From: Actinomadura sp. J1-007
GTDB lineage: Bacteria; Actinomycetota; Actinomycetes; Streptosporangiales; Streptosporangiaceae
DNA length: 64,000 nucleotides
Reading direction: 5' to 3'
Assembly: GCF_009793335.1 (NCBI RefSeq)
Contig: NZ_WING01000002.1
Location: 558,001-622,000 of the forward strand
Position 1 is the stretch's first letter. The number at the start of each line of letters is the position of its first letter. The notes beneath the pieces are model-generated. The model did no database searches, was not told the origin of the DNA, and saw only the letters and a list, made by a program, of their open reading frames with translations. The translations under genes were made by a program, and so were the position numbers. Below, piece by piece: positions 16,690-25,858 of this stretch.

Positions 16690-18858
16690 TCAGCCTCCTC
16701 CGGCGTCCTCGGCGGCGAGCTTGTCGGCCAGGTGGGCGGGGAGCGGCTCGTACCGCAGGAACGCGCGGCTGAACGTGCCGGTGCCCTGCGACATCGACCG
16801 CAGGTCGATCGCGTACCGGACGACCTCCAGCTGCGGCACCTCCGCCTTGACCATGGTCCGGCCGCCCGGGACTGACTGCGAGCCGAGCACCCGGCCTCGC
16901 CGCGAGGTGAGGTCGGACATGACCGGGCCCACGTACTCGTCGGCGACGAGCACCGACAGCTCGTCCACCGGTTCGAGCAGCAGGACCGGGACCTGGGACG
17001 CGGCGTCCTTCAGCCCGAGCGCGCCGGCCGCCTGGAACGCCATGTCGGACGAGTCGACCGAGTGCGCCTTGCCGTCGTACAGCGTGACCTTGATGTCGAC
17101 CAGGGGGTAGCCCGCGTGCACGCCGCGCGCCATCTGCTGCCTGACGCCCTTCTCGACCGACGGGATGAACTGGCGCGGCACGACCCCGCCGACGATCTTG
17201 TCGACGAACTCGAAGCCCCCGCCGGACGGCAGGGGCTCGACCTCGATGTGGCAGATGCCGTACTGGCCGTGCCCGCCGCTCTGCTTGACGTGCCGCCCGA
17301 GGCCCTTGGCCTTCCCGCCGAACGTCTCGCGCAGCGGGATGCGCAGGTCCACCCGTTCGACCTCGACGCCGTAGCGGGTGCGGAGCCGTTCGATGAGGAC
17401 GTCGGCGTGCGCCTCGCCCATGCACCACAGCACGAGCTGGCGGGTCTCGGCGTTGTTCTCCAGCCGCAGGGTGGGGTCCTCGGCGACGAGCCGGCCGAGC
17501 GCCTGGCTCAGCTTGTCCTCGTCGGCCTTGGACCGCGCGCGGATCGCCACCGGCAGCAGCGGGTCGGGCATCGACCAGGGCGCCATGACCATCGGCGCGG
17601 CCGGGTCGGAGAGGGTGTCGCCGGTCTCGGCGCGGGCGAGCTTGGCGACGGCGCACACGTCGCCCGCCCGGCACGCCGTGGCCGTGCGCTGCGTCTTGCC
17701 GAGCGGCGAGGTGAGCGCGCCGACGCGCTCGTCCACGTCGTGGTCCTCGTGGCCGCGGTCCTCCAACCCGTGCCCGGACACGTGCACGGTCATGTCGGGA
17801 CGCAGCGTGCCCGAGAAGACCCGCACCAGCGAGATCCGGCCCACGTACGGGTCGGAGGTGGTCTTGACGACCTCGGCGACCAGGGGCCCGTCGGGATCGC
17901 AGCGCAGCTCCTTGGGCGGCCCGCCCTTGACGGGCGTGACCGGCGGGATGCCGTGTTCGAGCGGGGACGGGAACGCCTGCGTGACGACCTCCAGCAGCTC
18001 GCGCATCCCGACCACCGGCCCGGGGTGGTCGCCGTGCGGGACGGACGTGGCGAGCACGGGGTAGAAGCTGCCGCGCGCGACGGCGGTCTCCAGGTCCTCG
18101 ACCAGGGCCTTGACGTCGATCTCCTCGCCGGACAGGTACCGGTCCATGAGGGTCTCGTCCTCGGACTCCTGGATGATCCCCTCGATGAGCGCGGCGCGCT
18201 GCTCGGCGATCTGGTCCACGAACTCCGGGTCGGGCGCGCACTCGACCCGTTCGCCGCTGGAGTAGTCGAAGCAGCGCTGGGTGAGCAGGCCCATCAGGCC
18301 CTTCAGGCCGTCGCCGGAGCCGACCGGGAAGTAGCAGGGGAGCACGCCCTCGCCGAAGGCGTCCTGGCAGGACAGCACCACGTCGTCGAAGTCGCCGCGC
18401 TGCTGGTCGATCTTGGTGATCACCACGGCGCGGGGCATCCCGACGGCGGCGCACTCCTCCCAGAGCATCCGGGTGAGGCCGTCGATGCCGTCCACCGCCG
18501 AGATCACGAACAGGGCCGCGTCGGCGGCCCGGAGCCCGGCGCGCAGGTCGCCGACGAAGTCGGCGTAGCCGGGGGTGTCGATCAGGTTGACCTTGATGTC
18601 GCCGTACATGAACGGGGCCAGGGCGAGGTTGACCGAACGCTGCTGGCGCACCTCGACCTCGTCGAAGTCGCTGACCGTGGTGCCGTCCTCGACCCGGCCG
18701 GGCCGCTGGACGGCGCCCGTCGCGGCGAGGAGCGCCTCGGCGAGCGTCGTCTTCCCCGCCCCGGAATGGCCGACCAGCGCGACGTTGCGCACCCTGTCGC
18801 ACTGCCCGGCCTCCGGCGCCCTGCCGGGGGCTCCCGGGTGGCCTCCCTTGTCCGCCAT
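16690..18858 (-). CDS. Elongation factor G-like protein (EF-G2)
   Basis: A translational GTPase paralogue of 722 residues. G1 is GHSGAGKT and G3 is DTPGYADF. G4 reads TKID instead of the usual NKxD of EF-G. Domains II-V follow, including LRETFGGKAKGLGRHVKQSG and a C-terminal MSQGTGTFSRAFLRYEPLP. It matches the actinobacterial EF-G2 group; mycobacterial members bind GTP but do not support translocation well. A GAGGAGG ribosome site precedes ATG 18858. It is transcribed alone, divergent from pgsA across 372 bp. Confidence 0.88.
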   Translation of the reverse strand: MADKGGHPGAPGRAPEAGQCDRVRNVALVGHSGAGKTTLAEALLAATGAVQRPGRVEDGTTVSDFDEVEVRQQRSVNLALAPFMYGDIKVNLIDTPGYADFVGDLRAGLRAADAALFVISAVDGIDGLTRMLWEECAAVGMPRAVVITKIDQQRGDFDDVVLSCQDAFGEGVLPCYFPVGSGDGLKGLMGLLTQRCFDYSSGERVECAPDPEFVDQIAEQRAALIEGIIQESEDETLMDRYLSGEEIDVKALVEDLETAVARGSFYPVLATSVPHGDHPGPVVGMRELLEVVTQAFPSPLEHGIPPVTPVKGGPPKELRCDPDGPLVAEVVKTTSDPYVGRISLVRVFSGTLRPDMTVHVSGHGLEDRGHEDHDVDERVGALTSPLGKTQRTATACRAGDVCAVAKLARAETGDTLSDPAAPMVMAPWSMPDPLLPVAIRARSKADEDKLSQALGRLVAEDPTLRLENNAETRQLVLWCMGEAHADVLIERLRTRYGVEVERVDLRIPLRETFGGKAKGLGRHVKQSGGHGQYGICHIEVEPLPSGGGFEFVDKIVGGVVPRQFIPSVEKGVRQQMARGVHAGYPLVDIKVTLYDGKAHSVDSSDMAFQAAGALGLKDAASQVPVLLLEPVDELSVLVADEYVGPVMSDLTSRRGRVLGSQSVPGGRTMVKAEVPQLEVVRYAIDLRSMSQGTGTFSRAFLRYEPLPAHLADKLAAEDAGGG

Positions 18859-18967
18859 GACTACCTCCTCGGACGGGCCTCCCCGCGGAGGCCCGCGTGC
18901 GGCTGGGGCCCGGCCCGACGGGGCCCGGCCCTGACGTCCGAGTGCGGCGCCCGGCCTGTGCGACGTG

Positions 18968-18983
18968 CGTGACCGACGTCACA
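18968..18983. promoter_or_regulatory. Candidate Crp-family operator between EF-G2 and pgsA
   Basis: CGTGA-N6-TCACA matches the TGTGA-N6-TCACA consensus of Crp-type regulators at 9 of 10 positions. It lies 110 bp before the EF-G2 start and about 250 bp before pgsA. The rest of the 372-bp gap (18859-19230) is GC-rich with no recognisable gene. Confidence 0.4.
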
Positions 18984-19230
18984 CCCGTGCCAACACCCTT
19001 TCCCGTGGCGGCGCGGATCACAAGGGGTGGGCGGCAAACCCGGCGCATCTCTTGGCGGGCGCGCCGGTCCGGAGCGCCGCCGGCACCCCCGGAAGGGGGC
19101 CGCCGCACTACGATGGGCCCGCCGTGCGGCCCCGCCCGCCCGCCGGCCGGGCCCGTCCGAGACCGCGTCCGGCCCGCCCGCCGCGCCCGGCCGGCCGGCT
19201 CCCGACTCGACATCACAAGAACGGACGGCG

Positions 19231-19932
19231 ATGCTCAACAAAGTGCGGCCCGCGCTGGGCCGCGTCCTGACCCCCATCGGCCGGGCCGTCGCCCGGACCG
19301 GGGTCTCGCCCAACGCGATCACCGTCGTGGGCACCGCCGGCGTCATGGCCGGCGCCCTCGGCTTCTTCCCGCGCGGGGAGTTCTTCTGGGGCACGATGGT
19401 CATCACCGCGTTCGTGCTGTTCGACATGCTGGACGGCGCGGTCGCGCGGGTCACCGGCAAGATCTCCAAGTTCGGCGCGTTCCTCGACTCGACCATGGAC
19501 CGGGTCGCCGACGCCGCGATCTTCTCCGGGCTGATGATCGGCCTCTACCGCGACGACCAGGAGCAGCTCGCGGCGGTCGCGCTCTACTGCCTGGTCGCCG
19601 GCGTCGTCGTCTCGTACGCCAAGGCGCGCGCCGAGGGCCTCGGCTACACCTGCGACGTCGGCATCGCTGAGCGCGCCGAACGGCTGCTGATCGCGCTCGT
19701 CGCCGCCGGGCTGGACGGGCTCGGCGTGCCGTTCATCCTCGCGCTGGCCCTGTGGGTGCTCGCGGTCCTGTCCACGGTCACCGTCCTCCAGCGGTTCGCG
19801 ACCGTCTACCGGCAGGCGACCGCCCCCGCGCCCGCCGACCCCGGCGCGCCCGCGCCCGCCGAGCCCGGGCCCGCCGTCCGGAACGGCGCGGAGCCGCAGG
19901 CCGGCGCCCCGGCGCCGGAGAGGCGCGGATGA
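19231..19932 (+). CDS. pgsA: Phosphatidylinositol phosphate synthase
   Basis: A CDP-alcohol phosphotransferase of 233 residues. In Actinobacteria it joins CDP-diacylglycerol and inositol-1-phosphate at the membrane, the first step toward PI and PI-mannosides. The full catalytic signature is present: Asp65, Asp68, Gly69, Ala72, Arg73, Gly82, Asp86 and Asp90 in the stretch starting DMLDGAVAR. Several membrane helices follow, with a Pro/Ala-rich tail. The ATG at 19231 gives a normal length. The start of the acyltransferase gene overlaps its stop by 4 bp. Confidence 0.92.
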   Translation: MLNKVRPALGRVLTPIGRAVARTGVSPNAITVVGTAGVMAGALGFFPRGEFFWGTMVITAFVLFDMLDGAVARVTGKISKFGAFLDSTMDRVADAAIFSGLMIGLYRDDQEQLAAVALYCLVAGVVVSYAKARAEGLGYTCDVGIAERAERLLIALVAAGLDGLGVPFILALALWVLAVLSTVTVLQRFATVYRQATAPAPADPGAPAPAEPGPAVRNGAEPQAGAPAPERRG

Positions 19933-20870
19933 CCGTGAACCTCCGGGCCCCCGCGCCCGCGCAGGTGCGCGACGACGTGATGGACGCGGCGTACGCCCTC
20001 GGGTGGGGCGTGGTCCGCAAGATGCCCGAGGGGGCGGCGCGGCTGGCGTTCGCGGCCCTCGCCGACCGCACCTGGCAGCGGCACGGCCGGGGCGTCCGGC
20101 AGCTCGAACGCAACCTGTGCCGCGTGCTCGGCAAGGCGGAGGTGGACGACGAGGTCCGCGTCCTGAGCAGGAAGGTGCTGCGCTCCTACTTCCGCTACTG
20201 GCTGGAGGTCTTCCGGCTGCCCGAGTACGACCGCGAGCGCATCGTCGGGAAGATGCGCGTCACCGGGCACGAGAAGATCTTCGAGAACCTCGACGCGGGC
20301 CGCGGCGTGATCCTCGCGCTGCCGCACATGGGCAACTACGAGCACGCCGGCGCGTGGCTCGTCCACCAGGGCCACCCGTTCACCACGGTCGCCGAGCGGC
20401 TCAGGCCCGAGTCGCTGTTCGACCGTTTCGTCGCGTTCCGTGAGAGCCTGGGCATGGAGGTGCTGGCGCACCAGGGCGCCTCGGCGTACGGGCGGCTCGC
20501 GCAGCGGCTGCGCGCGGGACGCCCGGTGTGCCTGGTCGTCGACCGCGACCTGACCGCGGGCGGCGTCGACGTCGAGTTCTTCGGGGCCACCGCGCGGATG
20601 CCCGGGGTGGCGGCGGCCCTGGCGACGCGGACCGGCGCGGCGCTCATCCCGGTCACGCTGTGGTACGAGGGCGAGTACTGGGCGGCGCGCGTGCACGAGG
20701 AGATCCCGGTTCCGGGCGAAGGCGGCGGACAGGAGAGGATCCAGGCGATGACCCAGGAACTCGCGCGGGTCTTCGAGGCGGGCATCAGGGCCCACCCCGA
20801 GGACTGGCACATGCTCCAGAAGGTCTGGGTGGACGACCTGCCGGGCGCCGGCCGGGGGGCCGGCCGGTGA
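19929..20870 (+). CDS. patA: Phosphatidylinositol mannoside acyltransferase
   Basis: A membrane-associated LpxL/HtrB-type acyltransferase of 313 residues. It would acylate the 6-position of the mannose on PIM1/PIM2. The active-site motif HMGNYEHAGAW (an HX4-type His with Glu), the AERLRPESLFDRF segment and the VVDRDLTAGGVDVEFFG stretch are typical of the family. Its start overlaps the pgsA stop (ATGA) and its end overlaps the pimA GTG by 4 bp, as in the conserved mycobacterial order. Confidence 0.9.
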   Translation: MTVNLRAPAPAQVRDDVMDAAYALGWGVVRKMPEGAARLAFAALADRTWQRHGRGVRQLERNLCRVLGKAEVDDEVRVLSRKVLRSYFRYWLEVFRLPEYDRERIVGKMRVTGHEKIFENLDAGRGVILALPHMGNYEHAGAWLVHQGHPFTTVAERLRPESLFDRFVAFRESLGMEVLAHQGASAYGRLAQRLRAGRPVCLVVDRDLTAGGVDVEFFGATARMPGVAAALATRTGAALIPVTLWYEGEYWAARVHEEIPVPGEGGGQERIQAMTQELARVFEAGIRAHPEDWHMLQKVWVDDLPGAGRGAGR

Positions 20871-22060
20871 GGGTCGGCATCGTCTGCCCGTACACCTGGA
20901 ACGTCCCCGGAGGCGTCCAGCAGCACATCCGCGACCTCGCCGAGGCGCTGATCGGGTTCGGCCACCACGTGTCGGTGATCACGCCGGCCGACGACGACGC
21001 CCGGCTGCCCGCCTACGTGGTGTCGGCCGGGCGCGCGGTCCCGGTGCCCTACAACGGGTCGGTGGCGCGGCTCGCGTTCGGGTTCCTGTCGTCCGGGCGG
21101 GTGCGGCGGTGGATCAACGAGGGCCGCTTCGACGTGCTGCACGTCCACGAGCCCGCCGCGCCGTCGCTCGGCCTGCTCGCGTGCTGGGCCGCGGACGGCC
21201 CGATCGTCGGCACCTTCCACGCCTCGTACGAGAAGTCGCGGGTGGTGTCGGTGACCGCGCCGATCCTCCAGAGCGCGCTGGAGAAGATCACCGGCCGGAT
21301 CGCGGTGTCCGAGGCCGCCCGCAAGACCCTGGTCGAGCATCTCGGCGGCGACGCGGTCCTGATCCCCAACGGCGTCGCGACCGAGCGCTACGCGATGGCC
21401 GCGCCGCTCCCGGGCTGGCCCGGCCGCGGCGACGGCGCGGACGGCGCGGACGGCGACCGCGAGGGCGGCGCCGGACGGGCCGGGGGAGGGGCGCTCGGCT
21501 TCCTCGGCCGCATGGACGAGCCGCGCAAGGGCCTCCAGGTGCTGCTGCGGGCGTTCGAGATCCTCGGGCGCGAGCGGCCGGGGCTGCGGCTGCTGCTCGC
21601 GGGGCCGGGCGACGCCGACGAGGTGGTCTCCCGGGTCTCGCCGGGGCTGCGCGGACGGGTCGTCGTGCTCGGCATGGTGAGCGAGGAGGACAAGATCCGC
21701 GCCTACCACTCGGTGGACGTGTTCGTCGCGCCCAATCTCGGCGGCGAGAGCTTCGGCATCGTCCTCGCCGAGGCGATGTCGGCGGGCGCGCCCATCCTCG
21801 CCAGCGACATCGAGGCGTTCGACCGGGTGCTGCTCGGCGGGCGCGCCGGGGCGCTGTTCCCGGTCGGCGACCACGAGGCGCTCGCCGCGGCGGCGGGTGA
21901 GCTGCTCGACGACCCGGCGCGGCGCAAGCACCTGTCGGCCGAGGCGCGCGCGGCCGTGCGGGCGTACGACTGGTCGTCGGTGGCCCGCGACGTGCTGCGC
22001 GTGTACGAGACGGTCGCCGCCGGCGACGCGGGCGTCGTCGAGTCCGGCCTCGGGGCCTAG
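20867..22060 (+). CDS. pimA: Phosphatidylinositol alpha-mannosyltransferase
   Basis: A GT4-family glycosyltransferase of 397 residues that transfers mannose from GDP-mannose to phosphatidylinositol on the inner leaflet. The N-terminal Rossmann half shows YTWNVPGGVQQHIRDLAEAL and HVHEPAAPSLGLLA. The C-terminal half carries the donor-binding GFLGRMDEPRKGLQ and the E-x7-E motif ESFGIVLAE. A Gly/Asp-rich insert (about 183-200) before the donor domain is longer than usual. It is the third gene of the coupled pgsA-patA-pimA operon. Confidence 0.92.
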   Translation: MRVGIVCPYTWNVPGGVQQHIRDLAEALIGFGHHVSVITPADDDARLPAYVVSAGRAVPVPYNGSVARLAFGFLSSGRVRRWINEGRFDVLHVHEPAAPSLGLLACWAADGPIVGTFHASYEKSRVVSVTAPILQSALEKITGRIAVSEAARKTLVEHLGGDAVLIPNGVATERYAMAAPLPGWPGRGDGADGADGDREGGAGRAGGGALGFLGRMDEPRKGLQVLLRAFEILGRERPGLRLLLAGPGDADEVVSRVSPGLRGRVVVLGMVSEEDKIRAYHSVDVFVAPNLGGESFGIVLAEAMSAGAPILASDIEAFDRVLLGGRAGALFPVGDHEALAAAAGELLDDPARRKHLSAEARAAVRAYDWSSVARDVLRVYETVAAGDAGVVESGLGA

Positions 22061-22071
22061 GAGGAGGCCGG

Positions 22072-22608
22072 GTGTTCCCCGACTGGATCATCGATGTGCT
22101 GTTCTGGATCGCCGTCGTCTTCCTCGCCGGCGTGTACGTCTCGTGGCGCGCGACGCGGCTGGACCGGCTGCACGTGCGGGTGGAGACGGCCCGCGCCGCG
22201 CTGGACGCCGCGCTCGTGCGGCGGGCCGCGGCGGCGCTGGAGCTGGCGGCGTCCCGGCTGCTCGACCCGGCGACCAGCCTCGTGCTCGCGACCGCCGCGC
22301 ACGAGGCCCGCACCGCCGACGCCGACAACCGCGAGTTCGCCGAGAGCGACCTGTCGCGGGCGCTGCGGGCGGTGGTCGACCAGCCCGAGTTCGTCGGCGC
22401 CCTGACCGCCGAGGCCGACGGGCCGACCGTGCTGGAGGAGCTGTCCTCGTCGGCGGCCAAGGTGGCCTACGCCCGGCGCTTCTACAACGACGCGGTCTCG
22501 CAGGCCCGGATCGCCCGCCGCAAGCTGCTGATCCGGGTGCTGCCGCTCGCGGGCAAGGCCCCGCTGCCGGGCTTCTTCGAGATCGACGACGACCCGCCGG
22601 GCATCTGA
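22072..22608 (+). CDS. LemA-like membrane protein of the pgsA-pimA operon
   Basis: A protein of 178 residues with an N-terminal membrane helix (WIIDVLFWIAVVFLAGVYV) followed by an all-helical domain resembling LemA proteins (RLDRLHVRVETARAALDAAL, SSAAKVAYARRFYNDAVSQA). The GTG at 22072 sits behind AGGAGGAG and only 11 bp after pimA, so it is part of the same transcript. Proteins of this kind are conserved at this position in actinomycetes, but I know of no established function. Confidence 0.7.
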   Translation: MFPDWIIDVLFWIAVVFLAGVYVSWRATRLDRLHVRVETARAALDAALVRRAAAALELAASRLLDPATSLVLATAAHEARTADADNREFAESDLSRALRAVVDQPEFVGALTAEADGPTVLEELSSSAAKVAYARRFYNDAVSQARIARRKLLIRVLPLAGKAPLPGFFEIDDDPPGI

Positions 22609-22688
22609 CCATCACCCCCCATAGCAGGACAAACGCCTAATTCTGATTCGCTACCCTCGGGCGGGTCGCCGCATGGGAGGGAAACATC

Positions 22689-23712
22689 GTGCGTTTCGTC
22701 TGGGATCGTTCCGTCCGCGGACGGGTGACCGCCGGGCTCGGCGTCCTCGTGCTCGGGGCGCCCTGGCGGCCTGCTCCGGCTCCGGCGGCGGGGACGGCGC
22801 GCGACCGCCGGGCGCCCCGGGGACGGACGGCTCCGCCGCGCCGACCACCCACCCGTTCACCGGGGCCGGACCGGCCTGCGCAACCCGGTCCTCGCGGTCA
22901 AGATCGAGAACACCCGGCCCGCGATGCCGCAGACCGGCGTCCGCTCGGCCGACATCGTGTACGTCGAGCAGGTCGAGGGCGGCGAGACCCGGCTGATGGC
23001 CGTCTACTCGTCCAGGCTGCCGAAGCGGGTCGGGCCCGTCCGCAGCGCCCGCATCTCCGACCTGCACCTGCTGCCGCAGTTCGGCCGCCCGGCGTTCGCG
23101 TTCTCCGGCGTGCAGAGCAAGATGAAGAAGTACATCCGCAGGGCGCCGGTGTACGACATCTCCCAGGACAACGCGGGCTCGGCCTACTTCCGCGCCGGTC
23201 CGAAGCCGATCCCCTACAACCTCTACGCCGACCCCCGGAATCTCCTGAAGCACGCCCCGAACGCCGCGCCGCCCCGCGACATCGGCTTCCGTTTCGGTCC
23301 GGCGCCCGCGGGCGGCAAGCCGACCCGCGGCTTCACCGCCAAGTGGCCCGCCACGACCATGGGCTTCACCTGGTCGGCCAAGCAGCGCCGCTGGCTGGCG
23401 TCCTGGGGCGGGCAGCCCGACCGGGCCGCCGAGGGCGGGATCCTGGGCGGCCAGACCATCGTCGTGCAGTACGCCAAGACGACCCGTTCGCCGTTCCACG
23501 ACTTCCTGGGCAGCTACACGCCGCTGATCCACACCACCGGAACGGGCCGCGCCACGGTCCTGCGCGACGGCAAGGCGTACGACGCCAAGTGGTCGCGGCC
23601 GAGCGCCGGCAAGGGCACGACCTACACCACCCCGGACGGCAAGCCGATGACGTTCGCGCCCGGCCAGGTCTGGGTCGTCCTCCTCAACGACGGCAAGCCC
23701 TACCAACCCTGA
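22689..23712 (+). CDS. DUF3048 lipoprotein, interrupted by two -1 frameshifts
   Basis: The protein would be a secreted lipoprotein with a YerB-type DUF3048 domain. GTG 22689 follows GGGAGGGAAAC. The signal peptide VRFVWDRSVRGRVTAGLGVL runs in one frame, the lipobox LAACSGSGGG in a second, and the domain from GLRNPVLAVKIENTRPAMPQ to the end in a third. Adding one G to the run at 22755-22758 and one to 22862-22865 yields a continuous protein of about 341 residues with the lipobox GALAAC. Because both losses are in G runs, error is more likely than decay. Function is unknown. Confidence 0.75.
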
Positions 23713-23729
23713 TCCCGAACGGCGCGAGG

Positions 23730-23759
23730 GGCCCTCGGCGGGGGCGCCCTCCGAGGGCC
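23730..23759 (+). terminator. Hairpin after DUF3048 gene
   Basis: GGCCCTCGG (23730-23738) pairs perfectly with CCGAGGGCC (23751-23759) across a 12-base loop. It stands 18 bp after the stop codon. There is no T run, as is common in GC-rich actinomycetes. Confidence 0.55.
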
Positions 23760-23932
23760 TCCGCCGGGCCGGAGGCGGGCGGTCCGGGGTGTAAGGAGCC
23801 GTTCCCGGGCACGCGGCTGTACACGGCGTAAGGCCGCCCCGCCTTCCGTTGACACTGTGGCGGGTCGAACAGCGTGACGAGCAGGCAATATCATGGAACC
23901 TGATCTGTCGTCCGTTCATGTGAGGAATGCCC

Positions 23933-24865
23933 GTGTCCACTCCCAGTCCCGACGCACAGCCGAGTCCCGCCGCCGACGGCGCCCCCGCGACCGGGACCGC
24001 CCGCGTCAAGCGCGGCATGGCGGAGATGCTCAAGGGCGGCGTGATCATGGACGTCGTCACCCCCGAGCAGGCCAGGATCGCCGAGGACGCCGGCGCGGTG
24101 GCCGTCATGGCGCTGGAGCGGGTGCCCGCCGACATCCGCGCCGAGGGCGGCATCTCCCGGATGAGCGACCCCGACATGATCGACGGGATCATCCAGGCCG
24201 TCTCCATCCCCGTCATGGCCAAGGCCCGGATCGGCCACTTCGTCGAGGCCCAGGTGATCCAGGCGCTCGGCGTCGACTACATCGACGAGTCCGAGGTGCT
24301 CACCCCGGCCGACTACGAGAACCACATCGACAAGTGGGCGTTCACCGTGCCGTTCGTGTGCGGGGCGACCAACCTCGGCGAGGCGCTGCGCCGCATCACC
24401 GAGGGCGCGGCGATGATCCGCTCCAAGGGCGAGGCGGGCACCGGCGACGTCTCCAACGCCACCACGCACATGCGCAGGATCCGCGGTGAGATCCGGCGCC
24501 TGCGGTCGCTGCCCGAGGACGAGCTGTTCGTGGCCGCCAAGGAGCTCCAGGCCCCGTACGAGCTGGTCAAGGAGGTCGCGGAGGCCGGCAAGCTGCCGGT
24601 CGTGCTGTTCACCGCGGGCGGCATCGCCACCCCGGCCGACGCCGCGATGATGATGCAGCTCGGCGCCGAGGGCGTGTTCGTCGGCTCGGGCATCTTCAAG
24701 TCCGGCAACCCCGCGCAGCGCGCCGAGGCCATCGTGAAGGCCACCACCTTCCACGACGACCCCGACGTGATCGCCAAGGTCTCCCGCGGCCTCGGCGACG
24801 CCATGGTCGGCATCAACGTCGCGTCCCTCGGCGAGGACCAGAAGTTCGCCGGCCGCGGCTGGTGA
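23933..24865 (+). CDS. pdxS: Pyridoxal 5'-phosphate synthase lyase subunit
   Basis: The TIM-barrel subunit of PLP synthase, 310 residues. It builds PLP from ribose-5-phosphate, glyceraldehyde-3-phosphate and ammonia supplied by PdxT. Visible are GGVIMDVVTPEQARIAEDAG, the lysine in VMAKARIGH that holds the intermediates, and the phosphate-binding GSGIFKSGNPAQRAEAIVKA. GTG 23933 is preferred over ATG 23927 because GAGGA abuts the ATG but lies 6 bp from the GTG, and the N-terminus then begins STPSP as in relatives. A TATCAT -10-like box is at 23889-23894. Confidence 0.95.
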   Translation: MSTPSPDAQPSPAADGAPATGTARVKRGMAEMLKGGVIMDVVTPEQARIAEDAGAVAVMALERVPADIRAEGGISRMSDPDMIDGIIQAVSIPVMAKARIGHFVEAQVIQALGVDYIDESEVLTPADYENHIDKWAFTVPFVCGATNLGEALRRITEGAAMIRSKGEAGTGDVSNATTHMRRIRGEIRRLRSLPEDELFVAAKELQAPYELVKEVAEAGKLPVVLFTAGGIATPADAAMMMQLGAEGVFVGSGIFKSGNPAQRAEAIVKATTFHDDPDVIAKVSRGLGDAMVGINVASLGEDQKFAGRGW

Positions 24866-24938
24866 CGCCGGCCGCCGCGACCCGCCGCTGACCGGCGGCG
24901 ACCGCGGCCCGCCCCGCCGGGGCGGCCCGTCGGACGAC

Positions 24939-24966
24939 CCGCCCCCGGGCCCGCGCCCGGGGGCGG
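24939..24966 (+). terminator. Strong GC hairpin after pdxS
   Basis: CCGCCCCCGGGC (24939-24950) pairs perfectly with GCCCGGGGGCGG (24955-24966) around a 4-base loop, a 12-bp stem 73 bp after pdxS. It probably separates pdxS from the next gene. Confidence 0.55.
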
Positions 24967-25110
24967 ACGCGTGTCCGGGACCGGACCAAGTGACCGGTCG
25001 GTTACTTCCGGTGCCCCCTCCACAGCGCGCCCTGGCAGGGTTTACGCTGGCCGCGCGGCCGGTGGGGGAGGGCGAACCCCGGGCGGTGCCCGGCCGCGGG
25101 AGGGGACGAG

Positions 25111-25724
25111 ATGGGTTGGTCGGTCGCACTGGCCTGCGCGAGCGTGGGAGCCCCGCCGAGGTGTTCCGGCCCGGCCTGAGACCCGATCCGGCCGCCGCCG
25201 CCGCGCTGGCCAAGGGCCTGTACCCGGCGGCGACCCTCACCGAGACCGGCGACACCGTCCTGGACTTCGCGCTCTGGCCCTACGAGGACGAGCTGTTCGT
25301 CGGCGCCTACGACCGCGCCCTGCTGCTGTGCGACCGGCGCCTGTTCTGCCTGGACGACGACGCCCGCCGCATCGCCGACACCGCCGCCGCGGCCCTGCCC
25401 GGCGCGGGCTGCGGCGTGCTCGTCCTGCACAACGTCGTGTCCGGCTGCTGGTTCCGCTGGTACGAGGCGGGCGAGCTGCGCCGCGACGTGTTCGTCACCG
25501 CCGAGGACGGCGTGGTCGTCGACCAGGGCGCCCGGCTGCCCGTCGAGCGCCCGTTCTGGGACGCGATCGACGCCGGCGCCCCCGACGTGCCGCTGCCGTT
25601 CGACCCCGAGGAGTTCGGCCTCGCGCTCGCCGAGCGCTACATGTTCGGGCGCGGCATCGCCGACCGCGGCGGGGACGGGTTCCTCCCCCTCGAACTCCCG
25701 CTGCGCCGCTTCAAGCACGGCTAG
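25111..25724 (+). CDS. DUF6928-like protein, frameshifted near its start
   Basis: A cytoplasmic protein of about 204 residues resembling actinobacterial DUF6928 (moderate confidence). The pattern is a short N-terminal strand, LLLCDRRLFCLDDD, LVLHNVVSGCWFRWYEAGEL and a C-terminal LPFDPEEFGLALAERYMFG. ATG 25111 with GGAGGGG upstream starts MGWSVALACASVG in one frame, and the rest is in another. One added C in CCCC 25151-25154 joins them as VGAPAEVFRPG. It interrupts the usual pdxS-pdxT pairing. Function is unknown. Confidence 0.6.
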
Positions 25725-25858
25725 CCCCCTCCGGGCCCGGCCGGAACGCCCGAGTCCCGCACGTTCGCGCGCCGTACGGGCCGTTCGCGGGAAGATCGGG
25801 AGTGGGGGCGGGCGTTGTCGAAGATGGAACCCGAACCCCTCCCCCGAAAGGCTCGTCC

